Shown here piece by piece: positions 1 through 8,084 of a stretch of DNA of 64,000 bases; within the stretch, counting starts at the first letter, position 1, and the number at the start of each line of letters is the position of its first letter. The notes below the pieces were generated by a model, which was not told the DNA's origin, made no database searches, and saw only the letters and a list, made by a program, of their open reading frames with translations. The position numbers and the translations under genes are program-made. The DNA is taken from positions 124,001-188,000 of the forward strand of contig NZ_QFZZ01000005.1 in the NCBI RefSeq assembly GCF_005233515.1. The letters run 5' to 3'. The stretch is from Pseudomonas sp. CFBP13508. GTDB taxonomy: Bacteria > Pseudomonadota > Gammaproteobacteria > Pseudomonadales > Pseudomonadaceae.

Positions 1-692
1 CCTTCGTTGCGGCCACGGAAAATGGCGAGGGCGCGGTGCGACGGCATGCTTTTCAGCGGCTCATCGTGTTCGAAGTAATCGCGGAACTTGGCGCCTTCCT
101 CTTCCTTGCCAGCGATAACGCGGGCACTGAGGATCGCTTCCTGTTTGAGGAAATTACGCAGCTTTTCCAGCAGGCTGGCGTCTTCGGCGAAGCGCTCCAT
201 GAGGATGTACTTGGCGCCTTCCAGTGCAGCCTTCACATCGGCCACGCCTTTTTCGGCGTCGACGAAGCGCGCGGCTTCGGTCTCCGGCGACAGGTTCGGG
301 TCGTTGAACAAGCCGTCGGCCAGTTCGCCAAGGCCGGCTTCGAGGGCGATCTGGCCCTTGGTCCGGCGCTTCTGCTTGTACGGCAGGTACAAGTCTTCGA
401 GACGGGTTTTGGTGTCGGCGAGCTTGATGTCGCGCTCGAGGGCAGGGGTGAGTTTGCCTTGCTCCTCGATGCTGGCGAGGATGCTGATGCGCCGTTCGTC
501 GAGTTCTCGCAGGTAGCGCAGGCGCTCTTCCAGATGACGCAACTGGGTGTCATCGAGGCTGCCGGTGACTTCTTTCCGGTAACGGGCGATGAAGGGGACG
601 GTAGAACCTTCATCGAGTAGCGCGACGGCCGCTTCGACCTGTTGTGGGCGTACGCCGAGTTCCTCGGCAATGCGGCTGTTGATGCTGTCCAT
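1..692 (-). CDS. tex: Tex, RNA-binding transcription accessory protein (N-terminal part, cut by window edge)
   Basis: The reverse strand reads from an ATG at 692 off the left end of the window, giving the first 230 residues of a protein normally about 770 residues long. It begins MDSINSRIAEELGVRPQQV and carries the Tex N-terminal landmarks: VPFIARYRKEVTGSLDD near residue 32 and LYLPYKQKRRTKGQIA near residue 102. Tex is a cytoplasmic nucleic-acid-binding protein with a YqgF-like domain and a C-terminal S1 domain, linked to transcription and tolerance of stress; those later domains lie outside the window. It is transcribed away from the ompR-like gene, and the two share the 693-1050 intergenic region. 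Identification is by family motif recognition. Confidence 0.93.
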   Translation of the reverse strand, partial: MDSINSRIAEELGVRPQQVEAAVALLDEGSTVPFIARYRKEVTGSLDDTQLRHLEERLRYLRELDERRISILASIEEQGKLTPALERDIKLADTKTRLEDLYLPYKQKRRTKGQIALEAGLGELADGLFNDPNLSPETEAARFVDAEKGVADVKAALEGAKYILMERFAEDASLLEKLRNFLKQEAILSARVIAGKEEEGAKFRDYFEHDEPLKSMPSHRALAIFRGRNE

Positions 693-1050
693 AAAACCAC
701 CTGACATAGTTTGAAAGCAGGCTCACAGGCGCGCAGATAAAGGCCTGGAGGCTGATTGAGCGGCTGGAAAATTGCCGCTGCCTGGATCAAGAGGCTGCCC
801 ATTGACCCGTGAAATCGAACAGTTGCTGCACAGGGCCGGAAAAAATACCGGCCACTTACGGTAACGATTCAGACGTTGCCTGGCGCAAAACGCCGCGCAT
901 TATAACCAGCGTTCTGTCATTCGGGGGCGTCGCAGCCTGTAGGCATAAACCCCGGTTTTCTGGCAGTGAAGGAAAAATCTGCTAACAATGCACACGGTGC
1001 GTATAACGGCAGCTACGCCATAATGCGCGCCGAGCTAAAAGGAGCATCCA
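693..1050. promoter_or_regulatory. Divergent intergenic region between tex and the ompR-like gene
   Basis: These 358 bases separate two divergent genes and must contain both promoters. A good ribosome binding site (AAAGGAG) ends about 10 bases before the ATG at 1051. No convincing small ORF, repeat or terminator is visible. Confidence 0.5.
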
Positions 1051-1791
1051 ATGAGCAGCACTGCACAAACGGCTGAAGGCGAAAAAATTCTAATCGTTGA
1101 TGACGATCCGGGGCTGAGCAGCCTGCTGGAGCGTTTCTTCGTCAGCAAGGGCTACCGTGCCCGTACCGTTCCGAACACCGAGCAGATGGACCGTCTGCTG
1201 GCGCGTGAAGTGTTCAATCTGGTCGTCCTCGACCTGATGCTGCCGGGCGAAGACGGCCTGACCGCTTGCCGCCGCCTGCGTGGCGCGAACAACCAGATTC
1301 CGATCATCATGCTCACCGCCAAGGGCGATGAGCTGAGCCGTATCAAGGGCCTTGAACTGGGCGCCGACGATTACCTGGCCAAGCCGTTCAACCCGGACGA
1401 GCTGATGGCGCGGGTCAAAGCGGTATTGCGCCGTCAGGCCGCACCGGTACCGGGCGCACCGGGCAGCGAAGACGAAAACGTCACGTTCGGAGATTACGTG
1501 TTGTCGCTGGCGACCCGCGAGCTCAAGCGCGGCGAGGAAGTGCACATGCTCACCACCGGTGAGTTCGCGGTACTCAAGGCGTTGGTGATGAACGCGCGTC
1601 AGCCACTGACCCGCGACAAACTGATGAACCTGGCCCGTGGTCGCGAATGGGATGCGCTGGAGCGCTCCATCGACGTGCAGATCTCGCGTCTGCGCCGGAT
1701 GATCGAACCCGATCCGTCGAAACCGCGCTACATCCAGACCGTCTGGGGCGTGGGTTACGTGTTCGTACCGGATGGCACCGCCACCAAGTGA
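1051..1791 (+). CDS. ompR: OmpR-family response regulator (AmgR/OmpR orthologue)
   Basis: A 246-residue two-component response regulator with its kinase just downstream. The receiver domain (about residues 12-125) has the acidic pocket IVDDDP, the phosphoacceptor D61 in VVLDLMLPGEDG and the conserved lysine K111 in YLAKPF. The C-terminal winged-helix DNA-binding domain (about 145-240) ends with the typical RYIQTVWGVGYVF strand. Gene order next to tex matches amgR-amgS of P. aeruginosa, where the pair controls envelope stress responses and aminoglycoside tolerance. The name ompR reflects sequence family; amgR would be the Pseudomonas name. The start has an AAAGGAG ribosome binding site. Confidence 0.95.
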   Translation: MSSTAQTAEGEKILIVDDDPGLSSLLERFFVSKGYRARTVPNTEQMDRLLAREVFNLVVLDLMLPGEDGLTACRRLRGANNQIPIIMLTAKGDELSRIKGLELGADDYLAKPFNPDELMARVKAVLRRQAAPVPGAPGSEDENVTFGDYVLSLATRELKRGEEVHMLTTGEFAVLKALVMNARQPLTRDKLMNLARGREWDALERSIDVQISRLRRMIEPDPSKPRYIQTVWGVGYVFVPDGTATK

Positions 1792-1800
1792 TCGGTGATT

Positions 1801-1890
1801 TGTAGGAGCGGGTCTGCAAGGCTCTGGTCGCACGGCCATTGCCACAGACTCGCAATCCGCAATATGCGAGCATTGCTCGCTCCTGCAAGT
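1801..1890. repeat. Degenerate REP-type inverted repeat between ompR and envZ
   Basis: A GTAGGAGCGGGTCTGC half faces a GCGAGCATTGCTCGCTCCTGC half across about 50 bases, like the REP doublets elsewhere in the window but more diverged. It sits in the 114-base gap of a two-gene operon, so it may make a stem-loop in the transcript. Confidence 0.6.
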
Positions 1891-1905
1891 GTGTAGCGGT
1901 TAAAG

Positions 1906-3219
1906 ATGAAAACCCCCGTCTGGTTCCCCCAAAGTTTTTTCTCCCGCACCCTCTGGCTGGTGCTGATCGTCGTGCTGTTTTCCAAGGCGCTGACCCTGGT
2001 TTATCTGTTGATGAACGAGGACGTGCTGGTGGATCGCCAATACAGCCATGGTGTCGCTCTGACGCTACGTGCCTATTGGGCCGCCGATGAAGAAAACCGC
2101 GCAAAAATTGCCGATGCTGCGACCCTGATTCGTGTGGTCGGCGCCGGTGTGCCGGAAGGCGAGCAGCACTGGCCGTACAGCGAAATCTACCAACGTCAGA
2201 TGCAGGCGGAACTGGGTGCCGACACCGAGGTGCGTTTGCGCATGCATTCGCCGCCGGCACTGTGGGTGAGGGCACCGAGCCTGGGCGATGGCTGGCTCAA
2301 AGTGCCGTTGTATCCACATCCGTTGCGCGGGCAGAAGATCTGGAACGTGCTCGGCTGGTTCCTCGCCATCGGCCTGTTGTCCACAGCGTCGGCATGGATT
2401 TTCGTCAGCCAGCTCAACCAGCCGTTGAAGCGCCTGGTGTATGCCGCGCGGCAACTTGGCCAAGGCCGCAGCGTGCGCCTGCCGATCAGCGACACACCCA
2501 GCGAAATGACCGAGGTTTATCGCGCCTTCAACCAGATGGCCGAGGACGTTGAACAGGCCGGACGCGAGCGCGAGCTGATGCTGGCCGGGGTTTCCCACGA
2601 CTTGCGCACACCGCTGACGCGCTTGCGCCTGTCGCTGGAACTGATGGGCGATCACACCGACCTTACCGACGACATGGTCCGCGACATCGAGGACATGGAC
2701 GCGATTCTCGACCAGTTCCTCGCGTTCATCCGTGACGGTCGCGACGAGTCGGTGGAAGAAGTCGACCTCAGCGATCTGGTGCGCGAAGTCGCCGCGCCGT
2801 ACAACCAGAACGAAGAGAAAGTGCGCCTGCGCCTGGAACCGATCCAGCCGTTTCCGCTGCGTCGAGTGTCGATGAAACGCCTGCTCAACAACCTGATCGG
2901 CAACGCCTTGAACCATGCCGGCACCGGTGTTGAAGTGGCGGCTTATGTGTCCGGCGATACCAGCGCGCCGTATGTGGTCCTGAGCGTGATGGACCGTGGC
3001 GCGGGGATTGATCCGTCCGAGCTTGAGGCAATCTTCAACCCGTTTACCCGAGGTGATCGGGCACGGGGCGGCAAAGGCACCGGGCTGGGGCTGGCGATCG
3101 TCAAACGGATTGCGGCGATGCATGGCGGCAATGTCGAATTGCGTAACCGGTCCGGGGGTGGACTTGAGGCCCGCGTGAGATTGCCGCTGGGGTTGATGTT
3201 GCCCCGAGATGCGGTTTAG
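1906..3219 (+). CDS. envZ: EnvZ-family sensor histidine kinase (AmgS/EnvZ orthologue)
   Basis: A 437-residue inner-membrane histidine kinase that phosphorylates the adjacent OmpR-type regulator. A first membrane segment lies at about residues 15-36, a periplasmic region follows, a second membrane segment lies at about 147-168 and then a HAMP linker. The phosphoacceptor is H231 in GVSHDLRTPLTRL. The ATPase domain shows an N box (LLNNLIGNALNHAG), a G1 box (VMDRGAGI), F box (FNPFTRG) and G2 box (GKGTGLGLAIVKR). The order regulator then kinase, with only a degenerate REP between, indicates one operon. It corresponds by position to P. aeruginosa amgS. The periplasmic stimulus cannot be read from sequence. 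Confidence 0.95.
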   Translation: MKTPVWFPQSFFSRTLWLVLIVVLFSKALTLVYLLMNEDVLVDRQYSHGVALTLRAYWAADEENRAKIADAATLIRVVGAGVPEGEQHWPYSEIYQRQMQAELGADTEVRLRMHSPPALWVRAPSLGDGWLKVPLYPHPLRGQKIWNVLGWFLAIGLLSTASAWIFVSQLNQPLKRLVYAARQLGQGRSVRLPISDTPSEMTEVYRAFNQMAEDVEQAGRERELMLAGVSHDLRTPLTRLRLSLELMGDHTDLTDDMVRDIEDMDAILDQFLAFIRDGRDESVEEVDLSDLVREVAAPYNQNEEKVRLRLEPIQPFPLRRVSMKRLLNNLIGNALNHAGTGVEVAAYVSGDTSAPYVVLSVMDRGAGIDPSELEAIFNPFTRGDRARGGKGTGLGLAIVKRIAAMHGGNVELRNRSGGGLEARVRLPLGLMLPRDAV

Positions 3220-3225
3220 AAGCAG

Positions 3226-3302
3226 CTACAAGCTGCAAGCTGCAAGCTACAAGCAAGAGCGCTTTTCACTTGCCGCTTGAAGCTTGCCGCTAGCAGCTGC
3301 TT
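3226..3302. repeat. Palindromic AAGCTGCAAGC-type repeat between convergent envZ and rimK
   Basis: Tandem CTACAAGCTGCAAGCTGCAAGC on one side faces GCTTGAAGCTTGCCGC and GCAGCTGC on the other, giving an imperfect stem-loop. It fills the gap between two convergent genes, so a two-way transcription-end role is plausible. This is inferred, as there is no clean T-tract. Confidence 0.55.
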
Positions 3303-3304
3303 CT

Positions 3305-4210
3305 CTACCCCTTGCCCTTGGTGCGGGTCATATTTGGCCCGCCATTCTTTTCAAGATGCTCGATGATGATCCCGGCGACATTCTTGCCAGTGGTGGTCTC
3401 GATGCCTTCCAGTCCCGGCGACGAGTTTACTTCCATCACCAGCGGCCCGTGATTGGAACGCAGGATATCCACACCCGCCACTGCCAGCCCCATGACCTTG
3501 GCAGCGCGTAACGCGGTCATGCGTTCTTCCGGGGTGATCTTGATCAGGCTGGCGCTGCCGCCGCGATGCAGGTTGGAACGAAATTCTCCCGGTTTGGCCT
3601 GGCGCTTCATTGCCGCGATCACCTTGTCGCCGACCACGAAGCAGCGGATGTCGGCGCCGCCGGCTTCCTTGATGTATTCCTGGACCATGATGTTCTGCTT
3701 CAGGCCCATGAACGCCTCGATCACCGACTCTGCCGCCGTGGCTGTTTCGCACAGCACCACGCCAATGCCCTGGGTGCCTTCGAGCACTTTGATCACCAGC
3801 GGTGCGCCGTTGACCATGGCGATCAGGTCGGGAATGTCGTCCGGCGAGTGGGCAAAACCGGTGACCGGCAAACCGATGCCGCGCCGCGACAGCAGCTGCA
3901 GTGAACGCAATTTGTCCCGCGAGCGGGCAATGGCCACCGACTCGTTGAGCGGGAACACGCCCATCATTTCGAACTGACGCAACACCGCGCAGCCGTAGAA
4001 CGTCACCGACGCGCCGATCCGCGGGATCACCGCGTCGAAACCTTCCAGCGGTTTGCCGCGGTAATGGATCTGCGGCTTGTGGCTGGCAATGTTCATGTAG
4101 GCGCGCAAGGTGTCGATCACCACCATTTCATGCCCGCGCTCGATTCCGGCTTCGACCAGACGGCGGGTGGAATACAGACGCGGATTACGCGACAGCACAG
4201 CGATCTTCAT
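3305..4210 (-). CDS. rimK: RimK, ribosomal protein S6 glutamate ligase
   Basis: A 301-residue ATP-grasp ligase that adds glutamates to the C-terminus of ribosomal protein S6. The N-terminus MKIAVLSRNPRLYSTRRL, the central ATP-binding stretch PLVIKVLEGTQGIGVVL and the metal-binding end DILRSNHGPLVMEVNSSPGLEGIE are all RimK family signatures. Length equals that of E. coli RimK. Its start overlaps the end of rimB by four bases, and rimA lies upstream, giving the three-gene rimABK operon known from P. fluorescens, where RimK activity is tuned by RimA, RimB and cyclic-di-GMP to change ribosome composition and virulence or colonisation traits. Confidence 0.96.
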   Translation of the reverse strand: MKIAVLSRNPRLYSTRRLVEAGIERGHEMVVIDTLRAYMNIASHKPQIHYRGKPLEGFDAVIPRIGASVTFYGCAVLRQFEMMGVFPLNESVAIARSRDKLRSLQLLSRRGIGLPVTGFAHSPDDIPDLIAMVNGAPLVIKVLEGTQGIGVVLCETATAAESVIEAFMGLKQNIMVQEYIKEAGGADIRCFVVGDKVIAAMKRQAKPGEFRSNLHRGGSASLIKITPEERMTALRAAKVMGLAVAGVDILRSNHGPLVMEVNSSPGLEGIETTTGKNVAGIIIEHLEKNGGPNMTRTKGKG

Positions 4211-4686
4211 GCAACACCTGTGGAGGAGGTAGATACCGGGAACACCGGCTTGTCTTGTACATACTTGATGCCCGGATTGACCACCAACTGGCCATCGATC
4301 AGGGCTTTGGAACCGAGCAACAGGCGATAGCGCATGGACTTGCGGCAGGCCAGGGTGAACTCCACCGGCCAGACCCGATCACCCAGGGCCAGCGTGGTGC
4401 TGATCACGTAGCGCACCTGCGCATGGCCGTTGGAGCTTTTGATGGTTTTGCGTGTGACCAGCGGGGCTTCGCAGCGCCGGTGACGCAACTGCACCACCGT
4501 GCCGAGATGCGCAGTAAAGCGCACCCATTTCTCGCCGTCGCGTTCGAACGGTTCGATATCTGTGGCGTGCAAACTGGAGGTGCTGGCGCCGGTGTCGATT
4601 TTGGCGCGCAGGCCCGCGACTCCCAGGCCCGGGAGCGCCACCCACTCGCGCAGACCGACAACGGTCAAATGATCAAATGTCTTCAA
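4207..4686 (-). CDS. rimB: RimB, retropepsin-like aspartic protease of the rimABK operon
   Basis: A 159-residue protein of the ATP-dependent zinc protease / retropepsin-like family. The aspartic-protease motif is visible as AKIDTGASTSSLHA (D-T-G, near residue 32), and RYRLLLGSKAL near the end matches the family's conserved C-terminal block. In P. fluorescens RimB is a protease working with RimK on S6. The gene lies between rimA (16 bases upstream) and rimK (four-base overlap), consistent with translational coupling. It is cytoplasmic: no signal peptide is seen. Function is assigned from family and operon context. Confidence 0.88.
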   Translation of the reverse strand: MKTFDHLTVVGLREWVALPGLGVAGLRAKIDTGASTSSLHATDIEPFERDGEKWVRFTAHLGTVVQLRHRRCEAPLVTRKTIKSSNGHAQVRYVISTTLALGDRVWPVEFTLACRKSMRYRLLLGSKALIDGQLVVNPGIKYVQDKPVFPVSTSSTGVA

Positions 4687-4702
4687 GGAAAAAAACCAAG
4701 GG

Positions 4703-5482
4703 TTAACGCTTCCAGGCCTCGTCCGGCACCTGGGCCAACGCTTTGAATGCAGGTCTGGCGAACCAGTAGCCCTGCATCAGAAATATTCCACAGTCCGCAA
4801 GGAAATCCCGTTCCCCGGCGCTTTCTATGCCTTCGGCAATGACTGTAACGTCCAACTCCGCACACATTGTGACAATCCCCCGCACGATCACCTGACGGAC
4901 ACGGTCCTGGTCAACATCGCGGATCAGCGCCATGTCGAGTTTGATCAGGTCCGGTTGGAAATCAGCCAGCAGATTGAGCCCCGAATAGCCGGCACCGAAA
5001 TCGTCGATGGCGGTCTTGAAGCCGAATTCGCGGTATTCACGCAGAATATTGGTCAAATGGCGATAATTATCTACGTGCTCAATTTCCAGGGTTTCGAAAA
5101 TCAGCCGGTCGATCGGAAAGTTGTGTTTTCGTGCGGCCTCCAGTGTGCTGCGAATGCATAGCTCTGGACGGTAGACGGCGTTGGGCAAAAAGTTGATCGA
5201 CAAGTGTGTCTGCATATTAAGACTGGCCGCACCTTCGATGGCGCGAGTCCGGCAGAGCTGGTCGAAGCGGTAGCGGTTGTCTTCTGTAACCTGATTTAAC
5301 ACGGACAGCGCACCCTCACCGGCCACGCCTCGCACCAGCGCTTCGTGGGCGAATACCGATTGGTCGCGCAGGTCGACAATTGGCTGATAGGCGAAGGCAA
5401 AATCGAAGTCCAGCGGCTCGCTCTGCTGACAGCCCTGGCAACCGCCCTTGGGTGAGGTCAATGAAGTCGGAAATTTTGTCAC
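4703..5482 (-). CDS. rimA: RimA, EAL-domain cyclic-di-GMP phosphodiesterase
   Basis: A 259-residue single-domain EAL protein, first gene of rimABK. The active-site pattern is largely present: EAL in FAHEALVRG, the asparagine in LSINFLP, IFETLEIE, the DDFGAGYSGL metal and loop-6 motif, the lysine in IKLDMALI, VIAEGIES and QGYWFARPAF. It should therefore hydrolyse cyclic-di-GMP. In the published P. fluorescens system RimA affects the cyclic-di-GMP level that RimK senses. An extra CQGCQQ cysteine pair occurs near residue 15, before the EAL domain. No sensor or membrane segment is present, so this is a soluble enzyme. Confidence 0.9.
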   Translation of the reverse strand: MTKFPTSLTSPKGGCQGCQQSEPLDFDFAFAYQPIVDLRDQSVFAHEALVRGVAGEGALSVLNQVTEDNRYRFDQLCRTRAIEGAASLNMQTHLSINFLPNAVYRPELCIRSTLEAARKHNFPIDRLIFETLEIEHVDNYRHLTNILREYREFGFKTAIDDFGAGYSGLNLLADFQPDLIKLDMALIRDVDQDRVRQVIVRGIVTMCAELDVTVIAEGIESAGERDFLADCGIFLMQGYWFARPAFKALAQVPDEAWKR

Positions 5483-5598
5483 TCGGTCACTCCAGGCCGG
5501 TCAGGCGGCGAAGATCACAGTCTATCTGGTGGGCCGGGTTCTTGCGCCCGACAGAAACGGTAGTACAGTTCCGACTACTGGCTGAGCGAGGAATTCAT

Positions 5599-6003
5599 AT
5601 GGGACAGAAGCAGGAGGAGGACGACAAAGTCCGTCTCGATAAGTGGTTATGGGCGGCGCGTTTCTATAAGACCCGGGCCTTGGCCAAAGCGGCGATTGAA
5701 AGTGGCAAGGTGCACTGTCGCGGCGAACGCTGCAAACCGGGCAAGGAGCCGCGCATTGGCGATGAGTTCGAGATTCGCACCGGCTTCGAAGTGCGTACGG
5801 TGAGGGTGGAAGCTTTGTCGATCGTGCGTCGTGGCGCGCCCGAGGCGCAGACCTTGTATGCCGAGACCGAAGCGAGTATTGCCAAGCGTGAAGCAGCTGC
5901 GGCGATGCGCAAGGCAGGGTCGTTGGGCGTGAGCACCGATGGCAAGCCGAGCAAGAAGCAGCGGCGGGATCTGTTCAAATTTCGCGGTAGCAACGACGAG
6001 TAA
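5599..6003 (+). CDS. hslR: Hsp15, ribosome-associated heat-shock protein
   Basis: A 134-residue S4-domain RNA-binding protein. The S4 motif is seen at the N-terminus (VRLDKWLWAARFYKTRALAK and ESGKVHCRGERCKPG), and the basic tail KPSKKQRRDLFKF is typical of Hsp15. It binds free 50S subunits carrying a stalled nascent chain and helps recycle them. The reading frame stays open upstream to 5380, but homology begins at the ATG at 5599. The position between rimABK and hslO matches Pseudomonas core order. Confidence 0.93.
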   Translation: MGQKQEEDDKVRLDKWLWAARFYKTRALAKAAIESGKVHCRGERCKPGKEPRIGDEFEIRTGFEVRTVRVEALSIVRRGAPEAQTLYAETEASIAKREAAAAMRKAGSLGVSTDGKPSKKQRRDLFKFRGSNDE

Positions 6004-6081
6004 AAAGATCGCAGCCTGCGGCAGGTCCTACAGTTGGAATGCGATCCCTGTAGGAGCTGCCGAAGGCTGCGATCTTTTCGA
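6004..6081. repeat. REP doublet (GATCGCAGCCTGCGGCAG type)
   Basis: AAAAGATCGCAGCCTGCGG and, about 40 bases on, GTAGGAGCTGCCGAAGGC followed by TGCGATCTTTT form an inverted pair between convergent hslR and the PAP2 gene. The same family recurs at 14031 and 21658. Confidence 0.85.
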
Positions 6082-6092
6082 GGCTCCACCAT

Positions 6093-6893
6093 TTACCGGG
6101 CGGAAATTACACTCATCCGCGACACCATCGGCAGCTTGCCCAGCAACGCGAAAATCGGCGCGGTCAGCTTCAACCAGAGGTTCGACGCGTGATAGGCAAA
6201 CGGCGTGTAGTAACCCCAGCCCAACGCCCACACCGCCAGCAGCAAGCCGCCGATGTAGTCGTCCTGACCCCAATGCGCGCCAGCCACCAGGCGCGGCATC
6301 ATGAACAGCACTGCCAGACCCCAGACCGTCAAGAACTGCCCGATCGTGCGACTGAAGACGCCCATGAACAGAGCCCAGATCAACAGCACCGAAGCATGAT
6401 CACCGGGGAAGCTCTGGCCCGAACGGTCCTTCAGCTCCCAGGTTTTTTCCAGGTGCGGAAAGTAATCGCTGATGTGCACGGCGCCCTCAAGCACCATTGA
6501 CGGGCTGCTGTGCTGCCAGCCCATGTGATCGGCAAATTTGGAAAACAGCGCGCGGATCAACACCATCAGTAACAGTATCGAGAAAAAACCGAAGAACGCG
6601 CGACGCACGTCGATCGCCCTGAAGACCCAGTCGCCCTTGATCAGCAGCGTCAACAGAATCAGTCCGACGACGATGTCGAACGGGCGCAGACTTGCAATTG
6701 CCCAGATGTGGAGCCATATCGGGTTGCTGGCCAGCGGTGCATTCAGCGAGCGGAACAGCCACTCGTCGAAAATCACACACAGCATCTGACCCGTAGGCCA
6801 TAACCAGAAAGCCAGTAGCGCCAACGGCACTACGTTACACAGAACCAGCCGGCCGAGGTTCCACCTTGATTGGAACAAACCCGGATTGTTCAT
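6093..6893 (-). CDS. PAP2-family membrane phosphatase
   Basis: A 266-residue integral membrane protein with about six hydrophobic segments and the PAP2 phosphatase signatures: SFPGDHASV (middle motif) and PRLVAGAHWGQDDYIGG (last motif with the catalytic His and Asp). Such proteins dephosphorylate lipid phosphates such as undecaprenyl pyrophosphate, phosphatidyl-glycerol phosphate or lipid A; the substrate cannot be decided here. The frame is open to an upstream Met at 6971, but the ATG at 6893 has a good GGGAGG ribosome binding site seven bases before it and is preferred. It is divergent from hslO. Confidence 0.82.
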   Translation of the reverse strand: MNNPGLFQSRWNLGRLVLCNVVPLALLAFWLWPTGQMLCVIFDEWLFRSLNAPLASNPIWLHIWAIASLRPFDIVVGLILLTLLIKGDWVFRAIDVRRAFFGFFSILLLMVLIRALFSKFADHMGWQHSSPSMVLEGAVHISDYFPHLEKTWELKDRSGQSFPGDHASVLLIWALFMGVFSRTIGQFLTVWGLAVLFMMPRLVAGAHWGQDDYIGGLLLAVWALGWGYYTPFAYHASNLWLKLTAPIFALLGKLPMVSRMSVISAR

Positions 6894-7000
6894 AAAATGC
6901 CTCCCATGGCGAAAAAGCGCCGGCCCCAAAAAAAGTGCCAGCAAGCGCAAATTTTCACGTTTTGTAACCATTTTGTCATCACATTCAGATACCCAGACCT

Positions 7001-7903
7001 ATGACCGACTTAGCGGATACCGATTTCACTCAACGCTTCATCTTCGATGACAGCGACACTCGCGGCGAACTGGTAGCGCTGGAGCGCAGCTACGCCGAAG
7101 TCCTCGCCAAACACCCGTACCCGGAGCCGGTCGCGCAGTTGCTCGGCGAGTTGATGGCGGCTGCCTCGTTGCTGGTTGGCACTCTGAAGTTCGATGGCTT
7201 GCTGATCTTGCAGGCACGCTCGGAAGGGCCGATCCCATTGCTGATGATCGAATGCTCCAGCGAGCGTGAGATCCGTGGCCTGGCGCGTTACGACCCCGAG
7301 CAGATCGCCGCAGACGCCACCCTCAGCGATCTGATGCCGAACGGCGTTCTGGCCCTCACCGTCGATCCGACCGTTGGCCAGCGCTATCAGGGCATTGTCG
7401 ATCTCGACGGCGAAACACTGTCCGATTGCTTCACCAACTATTTCGTCATGTCGCAGCAAGTCGGCACGCGCTTCAAGCTGTTCGCCGACGGCCGTCGCGC
7501 ACGTGGCATGTTGCTGCAACAACTCCCCGCCGATCGCCTGAAAGATGAAGAAGATCGCGCCGCTAGCTGGCAGCACATCACCGCGCTGGCCGGCACTCTG
7601 GGCGCCGATGAGCTGCTGAGCCTGGACAACGAAACCGTGCTGCACCGCCTCTATCACGAGGAGCAGGTGCGCCTGTTCGATGTGCAGCATCTGCGCTTCA
7701 GTTGCAGCTGCTCTCGGGAACGCTCCGGCAATGCGCTGGTCAGTCTTGGGCTGGAAGATGCGCTGGCGCTGGCAGCCGAGCAGGGCGGAAAAGTCGAGAT
7801 TGATTGCCAGTTCTGCAATCAGCAGTACCTGTTCGACGCGGCTGATATCGCTCAACTGTTCGCTGGCGCGGGCGTCGATACGCCGTCAGATACCCGTCAC
7901 TAA
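7001..7903 (+). CDS. hslO: Hsp33, redox-regulated chaperone
   Basis: A 300-residue cytoplasmic holdase activated by oxidation. The zinc-binding redox switch is complete: CSCS (CxC) near residue 235 and CQFC (CxxC) near residue 268. The N-terminal substrate-binding region (LLGELMAAASLLVGTLKF) and the NYFVMSQQVGTRF block match Hsp33. It lies just upstream of pckA, the usual Pseudomonas order. Confidence 0.96.
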   Translation: MTDLADTDFTQRFIFDDSDTRGELVALERSYAEVLAKHPYPEPVAQLLGELMAAASLLVGTLKFDGLLILQARSEGPIPLLMIECSSEREIRGLARYDPEQIAADATLSDLMPNGVLALTVDPTVGQRYQGIVDLDGETLSDCFTNYFVMSQQVGTRFKLFADGRRARGMLLQQLPADRLKDEEDRAASWQHITALAGTLGADELLSLDNETVLHRLYHEEQVRLFDVQHLRFSCSCSRERSGNALVSLGLEDALALAAEQGGKVEIDCQFCNQQYLFDAADIAQLFAGAGVDTPSDTRH

Positions 7904-8084
7904 AACGGTTCAGCGCAGGTAAATTCACTGCGCAATGACGGAATATCGCCGTTACGACGGGAGGACCCTACTCTTTTTGGGCTTTTCTGGCATAATCCGG
8001 CCCACTTTTTTCGCGGTAGTAGTGCACGACTTTCTACTACAAAACGTTTGGAGCACACTCGGCCACTGGCCGACGGGGAACCTC

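Noticed and set aside
1090..1845. Long antisense frame opposite ompR
   Set aside because: It is a by-product of GC-rich codon bias; the + strand encodes a complete response regulator.
7935..8084. 50-residue N-terminal extension of PckA
   Set aside because: No family similarity before MTQANNAVYTD; the extension is leader sequence.
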